Source: Colius striatus (Eukaryota > Chordata > Aves > Coliiformes > Coliidae). Taken from it: a stretch of DNA of 64,000 nt. Both the position numbers and the translations under genes were made by a program. This document shows positions 26,701 through 39,330 of the stretch, one piece after another. How positions within the stretch are numbered: the stretch's first letter is position 1; each line of letters begins with the position of its first letter. The stretch lies in contig NC_084767.1 in NCBI RefSeq assembly GCF_028858725.1, positions 4,701,501 through 4,765,500 on the forward strand, written 5' to 3'. The notes under the pieces were generated by a model. It made no database searches. It was not told the origin of the DNA and worked only from the letters and a program-made list of their open reading frames with translations.

Positions 26701-28240
26701 CAATGAACCAATATGAACAAGATAAATGCTTTTTTTTTTCAGATGGGCTGTTTAAAAGAAGTCTGGAGGTGTGAGAAACCTGCTGTCTGCTTGTCTTACA
26801 CCAACGAGCTGAGATGCAGCAGTGATGAGATGCTTTATTTCTTCCTCCATTCATGTTTCTCTCTGTCCACATTTGTTTGCTCCTGGACATGTGTCCACTG
26901 AGCTTTGGATCATTTTCAGTTTAGTTAAAGATGTATCTCACTTATCCAGGAGGGTTTTCACTGTTTTCTCTGCTGCCATCACCCTTCACCACCCAATGAG
27001 TGAGCACTGCAGCTGCATCAGCCTTTGTTCTCCTTGCCAACCTAAAGTTGAACTCATTTCTTCCCATAGTCATGATCAAACAGGTGAAAGTCCTGCAGCC
27101 AATGAGTCCTGGGTTATGACCTGGTCACTTCAAGGTAGCATGTGCTGTCTTTCAGTATTGCCTGTTGGGTGTAATGACATGCAGGAGGCAAAGTTTTTAG
27201 GTCTCTGTGGACAGAGCATGTGTAGTCAGAACTAGAAGCTTTCCTGCCAATGAATCAAATGCCCAAAAATGTCAAACCATGGGTGTCCTTCACTGTTGAT
27301 GAAGTGCAGTCACTGCTGGGCTGGGTCACTAGTGTGTCTTTATCACCTATGCTCAGCATTGCCCTGGCTCCAAAGGGATTCTCTCAGAGGTAGTTTGCAA
27401 TTTCTGGGTGAACTGATCTGCTTGAGGACTCAAGAGGATTTATGACCCACTTCCAGCCTTACTGCAGGATCACTCTGGTGTGTGTCAATGTTAACAGTCA
27501 CTAATATTGCACAGTCTTCACAACCTCTCCACCATGTCATCATCCAAGTTAAAGCTGGTCAGGTGCCTTAGGATGAACAGTATGAGGGCACTATCAGACC
27601 TTATCCCCAGGGCAAATGTTCAAGTGGGCCCCAGTTTTTACTTCACAAGGGCAAACCACCCCCTTTGACCAGATGCAGCCCCTCAGTGCCTTTGAAGACC
27701 ATCCCTCAGTGGCTGGGGGCGCTGCTTTGCTTTGCAACATCCTCTTCTGAGGCCACAGAGCCCAAGGGAAAGCTGATGACCCATGTCACTTGACCATGTT
27801 AAAGCTTTGGAGCTTTTGTCTCTTTCCCCTCCAGTATTTCACGAGCACAAAGCATCCCTGGCTTTGTTTGCTGAGAGGGAGATGGTAGCGTCTCATGTCT
27901 CTTTGCAGCATGCAAAGCAGCATCACAGCGAAACAACATGAAAGAGACGGGGAATCTCTTTAAATCCAGACCAGAGATCTTAGTCATTTTTGCTCAGCTG
28001 TCTTTTGAGGCAGTGTAACTGCTTTCTGCTGGGGACTGTGCCTGCTTTCTCCAGTGAGAAGCAAACCAGAGAAACACAATAAGTGGAAAGCTTCAAGCTG
28101 TTGACATGTGAAGGAAAATGGAAGCGGTACAAATTAACCAGTGACTAATAGGACATTGTAACCATCTGCAAACACAACAAGGGTGTACACACTAACAAGT
28201 AAAGGAAAGCAATTAGGAAAACATTAGCCCTATACCTAAG
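23751..28240. other. Intergenic DNA, no gene recognised
   Basis: Frames of up to 137 codons (26822-27235, plus) occur without recognisable domains or exon-like borders. No transposon was identified. Confidence 0.6.
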
Positions 28241-28372
28241 AGAAGTAGAATGACTAATTGAAGGAAAGTGTAAGCTGAATGTTGGGAAATAATCCCTAAC
28301 TGTGAGCTGCTCTGAGTTGTGGAACAAGCTCCTAAGAAGGGAAATGTGATTTCCTGAGCTGTTCAAACCTGA
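28241..28372 (+). mobile_element. Possible ancient CR1-type LINE remnant
   Basis: The phrases TAAGCTGAATGTTGGGAAATA, CCCTAACTGTGAG and TTGTGGAACAAGCTCCTAAG follow the order found in old amniote CR1/L3-like 3' regions (a 'learned-gaaa-cttcctaac' segment, then 'ggaacaagctgcctaggg'). Divergence is high and no tail repeat survives. If correct it is much older than the other CR1 copies here. Confidence 0.5.
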
Positions 28373-30430
28373 ATCACACACTGAAGGTCCAAACCCACCA
28401 CTGCCCTGGCAACAAACCAGCCCCTGAGCCAGTTCCACCTGAGCCTCTGGTCTTGTCACAGTTGCTTTAAAAGCAAAAACAATGTGACTGCCTATAAAAT
28501 ACAAGTTTCCACTCAGCCTTTACCACAGGAGCCCTTCATTTCTTGAAACTCCTGGACAGACACAGACCTTTGGTTCCATAAAGCAGCGAGGAGATCTCGA
28601 ACTCTCACTGGGTGCATCTGCCCTGAACTCTTTCTGCCTCTTGAATTTGAGCAAAAAGCTGAACAACTTCCAGTCATTATTTTATCCTTATTGTCCACCC
28701 TGGAAGGCGCATTCATTTTCTGATTCATTTATTCCTGTGATCAGTGTCACCCTCATCTTCTAAATTGCCTCTCTAGGAAACCACTGCCTGCCTGGGAGGG
28801 GTGGTTTGGTGTTTTCCAGCTCCAAGGGTGCCCTGTGGAGCTGACCTCCGCTTGCCATTCCTTTCTCAATGTCCCTTGCAGTGCTGGCAGTACCCCTGGC
28901 CCTGGTGAGCACAGTGTGCCAGAGGAACAGGAAAAATGATGGCATCCTGACAAAAATTGCTATTGTGAAATTCTAAGCTCCAGGGGAAGATAGTAACATC
29001 ATTGGTAATAAACAAAGGCAGCCCAGCACGCGGAGTTTCTGTTGATCTTGAATTTCCTCCAGCCTGTTAAGAAGGACTGAACTTTAGCAGAAAAGAGGGA
29101 CACAGCTTTCAGGAAAACAGGCTGAGGAGAGTGCTCATCCCTGCCTGGCTCCATGCTAGGGGAAGGGATGGTGTGGGGGAGGGCTGGGAGTTGGTTAAAG
29201 GAGAGTGTTTATCAAACAGTTGCTTTTTATCTGCAACAAAAGGGCCAAAATCAGGGGGAAGAACAATGAAAATGATGTTTGGTAGAACCTAAATGCTTGA
29301 TACCGAGAAACAGAAAAAAACACCTATTAGATCTTCCCTTTCATGCCCTGACAAGCACAGGGCTGCTCTGCAAGTCTTGGCTGGTTTCTAAAGCTTGCCA
29401 ATAGATTCCACCAGTCTCCTCAGTGTAACGTACCACTCTGACAGGAAACATCTCTGAAAATTCAGCCCATCCTGGTCCTTGCTTTCCCTGTACAGCCAGT
29501 GCGTCACACACCACACGCTCTGACAGAGTTCTTGTATTGTTTTGACATCTTGGTGCAGGAAGGAGAAGGTGTACTGTTTCCCTGAATGGAAATTCCCTCC
29601 CAGCCTACTGAATACAGCTGTCTAGAGGATGTTTCAATTCCTACGAGGACTTTGGAGCAGTGGCAAAGTTTGCCTGAGAAGTGTCCGAGGGGCACACAGA
29701 GATGTGTCCCTGTTTGCAGGACTGATTTGTAAACCACCATGAGTTTCCCAGTGCTGCCAAAGTGGAGATATAAATCATGGATGACAAGAGAGGCTCCCTT
29801 GGGAAGGTGTGTGTGAGCACAGGCACACACAGGGTGCTTTAACAATTACCCAGGGATAATTCCCACCACACGCTGGTGAACTTTGTTCTCTTCACCACAT
29901 GTCATAGAAAGAGGTAAATAATGTTACTTAACATTTGGCTGTTTTTCCCAGATTAGATGATGTTGACTCATTTGGTAGCTGCATAACTTCTTTGGAAAGG
30001 TTAAAGGCTTCCAATCAGCAGAAACAGAGAAAGATCACTAACCCAATGGTAGATGTGGACCTTCTGACCTTCAACTGTTGTTCCCAATGGGTCCCTCAAA
30101 CTGCTTTGTTGTTCTTGTTCACATTTTTAATGCAGAATAACTTTCTTATAACCTCAGACTTTAAATTTGTTGATTCTGATGTCACTGATTCACGGCATAA
30201 CGTTGTAAAATTGAAATCAGGTTTTGAGTAGAAAAGGCGTAACTTGAGGGTGTAAATGAGGCACAGATCTCATAAGTTACAAATGACAAATGTTCCACTG
30301 GTGCAGCAAGAGACTTGTGCTGAGACTGGAAGGATGTGACAGTGACAGCCCTTTTTGCATGCTACTAACTCAATAGCACAGATTAGACAAATAGAAAGAC
30401 TTACATTAGTAGAAAAGAGAGCATTAAAAG
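28373..30430. other. Intergenic DNA, no gene recognised
   Basis: No coding, RNA or repeat feature could be supported. Frames are short (113 codons at most). Confidence 0.6.
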
Positions 30431-30459
30431 CAAACAAACAAGAAAGAAAGAAAGAAAAA
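30431..30459. repeat. Short A-rich tetranucleotide repeat (AAAC/AAAG)
   Basis: Two to three AAAC units run straight into about four AAAG units. It is low-complexity and probably a minor microsatellite. Confidence 0.85.
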
Positions 30460-33400
30460 GCTCTGGCCTTTCTACAGACCCTTCGTTACTTCTAAATCTC
30501 ATGTCATTTCAGAAGGTATATTAAGAGATATACACCTCTGGGGGGACTGCACAGGGCTGTGTTAGCCACTGTATACTCTGCAACCACACAGCACCGTGCA
30601 TCATTTCCACCCACTGTGCTGAGAAAGGTTGCTGTGTTTATTGGATCACTCATTCAAAATGAGCCTGTGCCTGTGGCAAATTGCTAGTGAATGGTGGATG
30701 TCTGTTCAGCATCTTGTGCCCTGGGTACTAAAAATATTCTTGGCACTCAACACCCATGCTCAGCACTTGACCCACCTCTGCCCATGTCTCTGTGCCATGT
30801 CAGCCTCTGGTTGGGCATAGCTTTTCACTACAGAGGATGAGGGCCATGCTGAGCTCATCAAAGAGCTGAGCTCTTACTAAACGACAGGTTGTTATGCTTA
30901 AGTGGCCTTGAACTTTCTGTCCTCTTGAAATCTGTAGTGTGTCCCATCTTGATAGCCAAGAATAAACCTAAAGCCCTTCACAAACACACTTGCAGAGCAG
31001 AGCAAAGAGCCCTCCAGCAGGAAATAGATTTTCTGCCCAACTGATCTTTAAATGGCTCTTCTGCCTAAACCAGACACCTCTTGGGGCATCCCCTTGGGTG
31101 CAGCCATGGTGATGTGGTCAAGGATAGTCCCCCTCTACGTCATGGCATCACAGAAATAACACTTCCAACCAGGGCTCCCTGGTGATGAATTGTGACCCGC
31201 TCCTCCCTCTTGTCTGAAATTCAGCCAACAGAGAGGTATCATTGGATCCACTCATTTGCTAGTGTAAGGGAATCTGGAGAGAAGGGCTGTATGTCCTGCA
31301 GCAGTCCTCTGCAGGACAAAGATCACCCTGCCCATAGCCACTGTAGGTCATGTGTGCTGTCTTGCCCCTCTCTCTGCTTCGTACACCACTGACACAGGAC
31401 CTCTGTGAAGCTGTTGCTTCAGTTACCACCTCAGCTGAAGGTTGGTATCGACGTTTCATCCATAGCAGGAGAAGCTTGTTCAGCAGAGGGCCTCCCTCAG
31501 CCTTGCTTCAGAAATCCTCACTTCCTACCTCTGAAACACTGCCATTATCACAGATTCCTTCTCCCCTTCTTTCTCCCACAGCCACAACCTTCCTGGTATT
31601 GTATCTGTGACTGGAAGCACTGTTCCTGGAAAAGGTTTCTCTGGAGTCATCGAGGGAATGATTTTCCAGTCTCATGTGGGTACCAGTACCAGAGAAACTG
31701 CTGGCTGGACTATCTGTCCAGCTGCTCTGTTGCCATAGTTGTGTGTATGTGTTCAAAAATCACATGGCCCTATCTGCTGGCACTCAGCCATGAAAAGACT
31801 ACATTTGCAGTCTACTGTTTTTTCCTTCAGATGCACTGATGTTTTAATTCAATGTGTGTGTGCTGTGTCCTCAGCAAGATGACAGTTCTCCACTCTCACA
31901 GCTGAGACTCAGTACCATGTGTGGGGTATCATGGGGAGGGATCCCTAGGAGTTTTGCCCTGGACAGCCCATGGTTGCTTTGGTCATCAGCCACGAGCTCG
32001 ATGTGATGCCAAGCTTGGAGCAGGACCAGGCTGTGCCTGAGCGTGCTGCTGCTGAACTCCCCAGAGTGCAAGGCACAAGGGAGTATAGATGACAACTAGC
32101 AGAGCAGAGAGTTTACATACCTTCATTTCTCAGCGTTGGGAACAAACTTAGGTCAGCAGCACGAATCTGCTTGTTCAGGGATCTTCAGTGTGAGGCTATA
32201 GGGTCTCAAATGTGGTCAAGCACCCTAAAACTGCATTTAGCTCTTGAATTTGTGGTCTCATGTTAGCACAGCTGAGCCATGTCTATCTGACACTACCTTG
32301 TGAAGCAGTCAGCCACCACGTCTCAGCTAAGCCATGACACAGTAGCATCAAGAGCAACTTGGGGTATCCCTTCTCCTGTCTCCTGCAGTTCACAGAGACA
32401 AGGGTCAAAGCTCTGAATGTTTCAGCCTCCCTGACAATGAAGTTTAGGTGAAGACTGCAGCCTATATTGAGCCTATTGAGTCTATTCATCAGCTTTTCAT
32501 CTGCATTCTCCCAGAAAAAAATAAAAGTAATGGTGGCAGCAGCACTTATGCTGTAGTTTTCTGAGCTCCAGCAGCCCAGCCTGGGAACTCCATGAACCTT
32601 TAGTTGCTTTGCTTCTGCTCCTTCCTCAAAAAATGAATTAAAGTCACAGTGACAAACCTACTTTACCAATGCTGGACTCTGTCCAGAGCTTGAATACGTG
32701 ACTGCTCAGTTATTTTCAGCTTGGAATCCCCTATGATTTTCTATCATGGTTTCTCAACCAAAGCACTGTATTTCAGAAGCAAGATAAATGCAAACATGAT
32801 CTGGAAAAGGTCTACCTAATCTTGTCATCATCTCTTAACTGTGCGGTGTGAATGGTATGACGTATTGTGCACAATACTTGATCCAAACTGTGGATTCTTG
32901 TGCTTCCAGATGCTGTTTATCAGCTTTCCCGAGCAGTCCCTTGTGAGTACAGGGACACACTCTGCTCTGAGCCACACCAGGATGTGTCTGAAATACTTTA
33001 GTTGTCTGTAGTAGCATAACCGGATTTTTATCAATGTAACTGAGACGAGATTCTGTCCAAGATGTTCTAATAAAAACAGGAGTCTGCCCTGGGAACAAAA
33101 ACCATGTGATAGGGGTTTTTTTTTTCTTTTCCAGCTCACTCAGCACTGAAGAGCTGAGAACAAGATGGTGCTGCTCACAAACTCATGGAGCTGCTGTCAT
33201 TCCTCATGCCTTTCATGCTACGGGTCCGGCGTTACATGAGGCTCCCAATGTCTTAACGGACAGAGGCTTTGCATGGAGGTGAACTTTGGTTCTGACAGGC
33301 TCTGTTACTACCTGATGAAATATGTAGCAGGGGCAGGAGGTCAGAGAAAAGTAGGGGCATGAGGACTTGTTTTATGCACAGACACTCATGGCACTGCAAT

Positions 33401-36400
33401 AACTAAGTGCTTGCACAGTTGCATGCTGCAATTTCTATCTTGTTACAGTGTTGGCACTGCCAGTTATATTTTCTTTTATGCCCCTGGATCAAGAAGGGAG
33501 TAATTCTGCAAAGGTGGTATATTGGCTGTACAGTACTTCATGGCTGATGGTGGATACATCACTTGTCAGCTATTCATGTGCTGCTAAAGTCCTCTGCCAT
33601 AGCTTGCTGCTATTTTGTAATCAGATGAGCAGTAGTAACCAGTTCAACAAAAATGAGCCTTCATTACATCCACAAAATATGTGACAGGAGCACAGTCAGG
33701 TTTTATCCTGCCAGCAGGAGAGATGCATGACACAAAACTAAAGTAAGCACAAATGCAGAGCAAAACACACAATAGCACAGTGCTCATGTGGACGTGCCTC
33801 CTCCTTCCAGACACAGATTATCAAGCAAATGCCTCCCTGATCCACAGCATAGGGACAGATAAAATGCCAAGGCCCTGACTTCCCTTCTGATGGGCTGTCC
33901 AGAGGTGTCTTTGATTCCTTTGACAACAGCTAACTCTTCTCTGCAATGATCCCATGTTATACGTGAGGTTTGAAGATCTTACTGTTTCTGGTGTGTCCTC
34001 TCTGCTCATGTCTGTGATTTGGATGTAACCTCTGGCTCAGGAAGACCTTCAGCTGCTGGCTGCCAGAACTGGGAGTGCCTCTGAGAGAAGGGTTCATGCA
34101 AGTTTTGTTCTGCTCCTTATTATCTCTCCCTGATCATCCTCAGTTGGTCACAGCTGGAGGCAGAATACTGCTCAAGTTGGACTTTTGCTCTGGGCAGTTC
34201 AGCTTTTATGATTTTTCCTAAGAGATGTTTAATTTCCTACAGGATAAAATGTGTCTCTTAGTGAGATCATGCAGAGGCTGTTTGACAAGGCAGAGTCTGG
34301 GTTTTTTCTTTTGGGACAGGCCACGTGTTGAGGATAAGAGGAGACCATGCAGCTGGACCTTGCACAGAGCAGGGAGGACAAAAACCTCTGGGATTTGCTG
34401 TCTAATGTGGCAACGATCAAGGATTCACTTCTGCTGGTGTCAAACTCGCTCAGGAATTATGTCTCTCTATTATGCTGTCTTTCACCACAGCAGAGATGCC
34501 AAGCCCTCTCTCACTCAGCATGTCCTCTTTAGCCCTTCGTTTGCCATGTTGGAATGAGGTGGGAGACATACTGAGAGCACCCCTTGTACAAATCCCTCAG
34601 GAGGCTTCCAGATGAAGGGAAGTCAGCTGAGCCCAGAGAGATGCAGAAATTAATCCAGCATTGCAATTGCTGAGCTGCAGGCATGACCTCTGTCCTGTTC
34701 TACGTATCTGTGGTCAGTCCTTGGTATCTTCTGCTGTGGGAAGACTGTGGGATCACAGCCAAATGGGACATCCCAAAGACATCCCTGTCCTCTGCCACTG
34801 CCCACTGTTCCTTTTCTTCTTGGAAAGCAAATACCTTGTTATGGGAGCAGGGCAGGGTTGATGACGGCTTTATTGCTTGAAACATGAAGCATCCTGCTTC
34901 ATGTAGTAAAAACTGGTTTGCCCTTTTCCAGAGCTGCTTCATAGGCTTTTGGGTTCACAGTAGTTCAGTCTCATCAGGTCAAAGGCAGCTGAGTGCCTAC
35001 GTGCACGATCGTTTCACAGTGGGAACACAAGCAGAAATTCAAGGGGATGGGCTGACAGCCAGTCGAGATCAGTATGAACTGTACTCCCAGAGTGGGCAAA
35101 ACTGCAAGGAGGGAACAGACGTCACCTGGGAGATGATGGACAGAGACTGGAAGGTTCATGAGCTGGAGTAAATGGTGTTATGGTGTAGGGGAAGAGAGTT
35201 ATGGGACCACTTGTGCTCCAGATCTCCAGTTTACAGGTGTGTTGCAATCCCAGTGATGCTGATCGTGTGGATAGTGGCTGAGGTGGGAAAACACTCAGCA
35301 AATTATCAGAACCTGCAGGCTTGGACTAGACTGGGTTGTGCATACAGATGTTTCTGGTGTGGATATCTCGATGATACAGTCATGAATATGAACCTGAGTC
35401 CATGTCTACCTATTGCTGGCAGCACACACATGCTGACACTGCTATTCTGATTCTAACTATTGAGATCTAATTCAGGTCTAAACCAAAAACCTTTGCCAAG
35501 CCAAATTTTATTTGCATGGTCTTTCTACTCATTCTCCTTTTAGTGCCAAAAAGTTTTAGATATTGCACAACCCATTTGAAATTTTAAAAGTACAAAGATT
35601 TCTCTGTTTCATCACTGCACTTTTGGATCTGAAGGATCTACATGAATTTCCACTTTTAAGACGTGAAAGAATGTCTTCCTGACACTTCCAGAGTACATTA
35701 TTCACTGTTGCACAGACATACAAGTGGTAACGTGGCAATGAAGTGTTCTGGTCCTGTTCCAAACACTATTCTTAAGCAATCCACTCAAAACTTGTCTCCT
35801 GATTCCAGATCTTCCACCTGGACAGTGTGTTGATAAGCCAGAGGATTGCAATGATGAATTGACTCTCTTTGGAGGTTCCCCTGTGGAACTGAATCACTGC
35901 ATGACAGATTCCTAAGGTCAGGAGGCTGTGAAAAAGCCTGCAATCTCATAGAACACAGCCAGCATCTCTGACAAATGGCCAGATCCTGATGTCCTGCTCT
36001 GACAGCAGCAAATGAAAACAAATGCAAAGGCTAATGCCTGGAGGGACGTGTTACCTCGGGCATGGTGGAGTGCTCTTGCTCTTTTCCTGCTGGGACTGGA
36101 ATAGTGCAGAGCTGACAGGACTTCACTGCCTGGTTCAGCAGCTTCAAAGCCTGTTGGTATTTCCTTTGAGTCATCTTGGTGAAGAAGCTGATAAGGCTGG
36201 TCCAAGACCCAGTGCAATGCCAGTGCCTCTCTGTATCTACCTGGAGGCACAGTCTCTGGGGCTCCATCTGGGCATGAGTCAAGGCTGGAGCTTTTGCTCT
36301 TGTTCCTGCTCAATACAAACATGCTTCTATGTGTACTGGCTGTTTTGGAGGAAAGCTCTGTAGAAAAGATCATGCCAACAGGAACTAGTTGAAGAACAGA

Positions 36401-38783
36401 CCTCATACAGTGGATGGGGATAAGGATGTTCCAAGCCTCATATCCTAAAGCTTTCAAAACTTCCTCAAGCCCCTCCATGATATTTCATACTTCAAGACTG
36501 GGTCTGACACACATTTCTGACCCTCTGCAACTGTGGGAGCACAACATGCCCTAAGTATATTCTGAAGGTCCAACTCACACTTGCAAGTTTTCCAGGAGCA
36601 CATGCGCTGCACAAGCGCTCCTGAGCCATCCAGCAGCAGTGGAATGTGGAGACAGGACCTTTATCAGCAAAAGAGCAAGCTGCAGTAATGTAGCTGTGTG
36701 TGAATGGAAGCTCTCTTTCAGGGATGGGCAAAATCTGCAACTGACTCTCTTAGCTGAGCTGTTGGTATGTGGCAGTGCTGGAGTCTGCAAAGCTGCCATC
36801 CTCCAGGCAGGTGCTGTGACTAATGTGGTAGGTAGCATAGAAAGGTCCCCTACCTGGCTGATTCACCTCCAAGGACTTTTAAAGACAGCCTAGTGATCAC
36901 TATCTGAACAAGTCAGTGTATGTGTGCAGAACACCCTGATAGATCTTTAGAGTTATATCCCTGTGCCTAGTTTATGCTCTGATTTTGATGGCATTTCAAT
37001 GGTTTTACAGCAGGAAATGTGCTTTGTGCTGTGATAAATGTAGCAGGGATGGAGCTATGACTTTGCTTTTTAGCAAAGGGTCAGTTAAAACAGATACAGG
37101 GAAGCTGGAACAGCAACAGTGTCCAAGGGGCTCATGTAAAAGGCTGGATGGGGTCATTTCCACCAGTCACTTCCAACTTCCCCTGTGATTCCCCGAAGTT
37201 CTTCCAAGACAAACAAAACCCTGTTTGCTGAGGCTTTCCCAATCCTCCCTCTGACAGCACAACTCTAGCAGAGACAAATTCCCTGAAGCTGTTTGCAGTA
37301 AGTGCTGTCTAATGACCATCATGCTGCCGATTCCTTACAGATTACTTCAAGATGCTGAGAGATCCTGGCTGTCTAATCCAATTAGCTTCACTTTGGATGC
37401 CTATGGGAGATGAAGTTGAACAAAATACATGTAAACTGAAGCAAAGCTCTGATGTACGCTGCTGGGGAACACTGCTTGTCAGGCAAAGGTCAGCTGCTGT
37501 CAGACTGCTGCTAAATTACAGCAATTTCTTTCTTCTCCTGTCTAGGAAACAAACTGAAACAATAGGGCAGACCTCCAGGTGGAAGAGATACAGACTTGAA
37601 GAGAAGCAGGAGTGGGCTGTATCACTCTCAATGGATGCTCTGGGCCACTGCTACCCAGGCAGTGGGAGAAAACCTGCTTTAAGGGCACTCGGAGCATCTG
37701 GGAAGCAAGACTTGGAGCCTCTTCTCTGCCACTGATTTCCTACATGTCCTTGAGCAACTCAATGTTTCCATATTTCATTTTCTCTTGGATTAAAAATAAA
37801 GAGCACTGATACTGTTTCTCTGCTTCCACAGGGAGCAAGGACCTTGAGGGGTGGCTCATGTTCTTTTAAGTCCCATAGATAGACATCAATTCACGTTCTC
37901 ATGTCAAACACTTCAGATGGTTCCAAGCAAAGAGATAGAGCTTTGCATTTGCTATGGAGTGGTCACCACAAAATTATGTATCAGTCTGAGTTGTGCCAGA
38001 AAAATCTCTTTAGCTTGCTTTCCACAGTGAGGAGTTCTGTTTACATCAGCGTGTACAAACTTTAAAGAAGCTTCAGGCTTTCTGCACCAGGCTGGGAAGC
38101 TTGCAACAAAATCCTGGGATGAGGTTAACACTGTCCAGTGTCCTGGCCAAATGTCCTGTACAAACCCTGGAGTTTTCTGCACGTTCAAACCGTATCTAGA
38201 CTAGTTTATTATGCTCAAAATCTAGGAGATATGGAAACAGGCACTAGGGATGATCTCCTGCAGCGTTGGTGGAACATTCATTCTGCACCAGGAGGAGTTC
38301 ATCATGTATTCCTAGATGTCACCACCAAACAAAAGAAGAGGAAAGCTGCAAAAGCTCCTTGTTTGTCTCTGTGGTTTCTGTCTTAATCCCCCTTGTGCAG
38401 CTGCTGTCATAGCCACTGATCTCTGCTCTCACCTTTCCTTAGTCTGGAGGAGGAAAAGCAGAAATATGACGTACAAAGGTCCTTGACACTGGACACTTTA
38501 TTTTCTTATAGTCTGGATAAGTTACAAAGTCTTATCTTGTTATTCTTCTAATTTACCTTCAGTTGAAACAAAAAGTGAAAAAGAAAGGAAAATCCAGAAA
38601 GCACCTCTCAGCAGAAGGAATATTCTCTGCAAGTCCTGGAAGAAGGATGTCAAGGAGGTATTCATATAGCTGGACAAACTTTTACCTCCACAGACAGTAT
38701 GAAAACTTACTTGGTACTCACTGCATATCTGAAACAGGAGGAAGCAACAATAAAAACTTGTTTCTGTGCTTTCTTCGTGCCCT
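30460..38783. other. Intergenic DNA, mostly featureless
   Basis: No gene was recognised. A minus-strand frame at 35918-36478 (186 codons) is unusually long for this composition and is listed separately. A few isolated CpGs occur at 33220-33265. The rest shows nothing I can name. Confidence 0.55.
35918..36478 (-). other. Unidentified 186-codon open frame, probably not an active gene
   Basis: This frame opens with MEGLEEVLKALGYEAWNIL and ends in a cysteine-containing, helix-like segment (ALAFAFVFICCCQSR). A stop codon lies only two codons upstream of the first Met. The Leu/Ala/Glu-rich start and the length make it the most protein-like frame in the upstream half. However, the middle (Ser-rich, about residues 40-75) is low-complexity, a second frame in the same region is also open for 83 codons, and I know no matching family. 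It could be a decayed coding fragment of a retroelement, a remnant of an exon, or chance. Confidence 0.2.
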
Positions 38784-39330
38784 TGTTTTGCTTAGGACAG
38801 AGTTCATTTTCTTCCTAGTAGCTGGTACAAGCCCATGCTTTGGTTTTAGCATGAGAATGATGCTGAGGGCACACTGATGTTCCAGTTGTTGCTAAGTAGT
38901 GTTTATACTAAATCAAGGACTTTTCATTTGTTCATGTCCTGCCAGTGAGAAGGATGGAGAGGCACAAGAAGCTGGGAGGTGACACAGCTGACCCCAACTG
39001 CCAAAGGGCTATTTCATACCATGGGACATCATGCTCAGAATATAAACTGAGGGGGAGAGCTGGCTGGGGGCTGCTGCTCAGGAGCTGGCTGGGCATCGGT
39101 CAGCGAATGCTGAGTATCTGCATTCTGCATCACTTGGTTTGTATATTCGAATTTATTATCATTACCTTAAAAAACCCCAAAACTATTCCTTTTGTGTGCT
39201 ATTAAACTGTCTTTGTCTCACCCCACGAGTTTTATCCATTCTTCTCTGATTCTCTCCCCATCTCACTGGGGGAGGACAGTGAGCGAGTGGCTGCACAGTG
39301 CTCGGTTACCAACGGAGTTAAACCACAGCA
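38784..39330 (+). mobile_element. Solo LTR of an avian endogenous retrovirus
   Basis: I recognise this as a copy of an LTR common in neoavian genomes. It begins near TGTTTTGCTTAGGACAGAG and has the conserved GTTGTTGCTAAGTAGTG. A TATA box (TATAAA, 39041-39046) follows, then GGGCATCGGTCAGCGAATG, a polyadenylation signal (ATTAAA, 39201-39206) followed by CTGTCTTTGTCTCA, and it closes with GTTAAACCACAGCA. This is the expected U3-R-U5 order on the plus strand. No gag, pol or env sequence and no second LTR are present in the window, so it is a solo LTR left by recombination. Clear target-site duplications were not found, and the left boundary is uncertain by some tens of bases. Confidence 0.88.
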
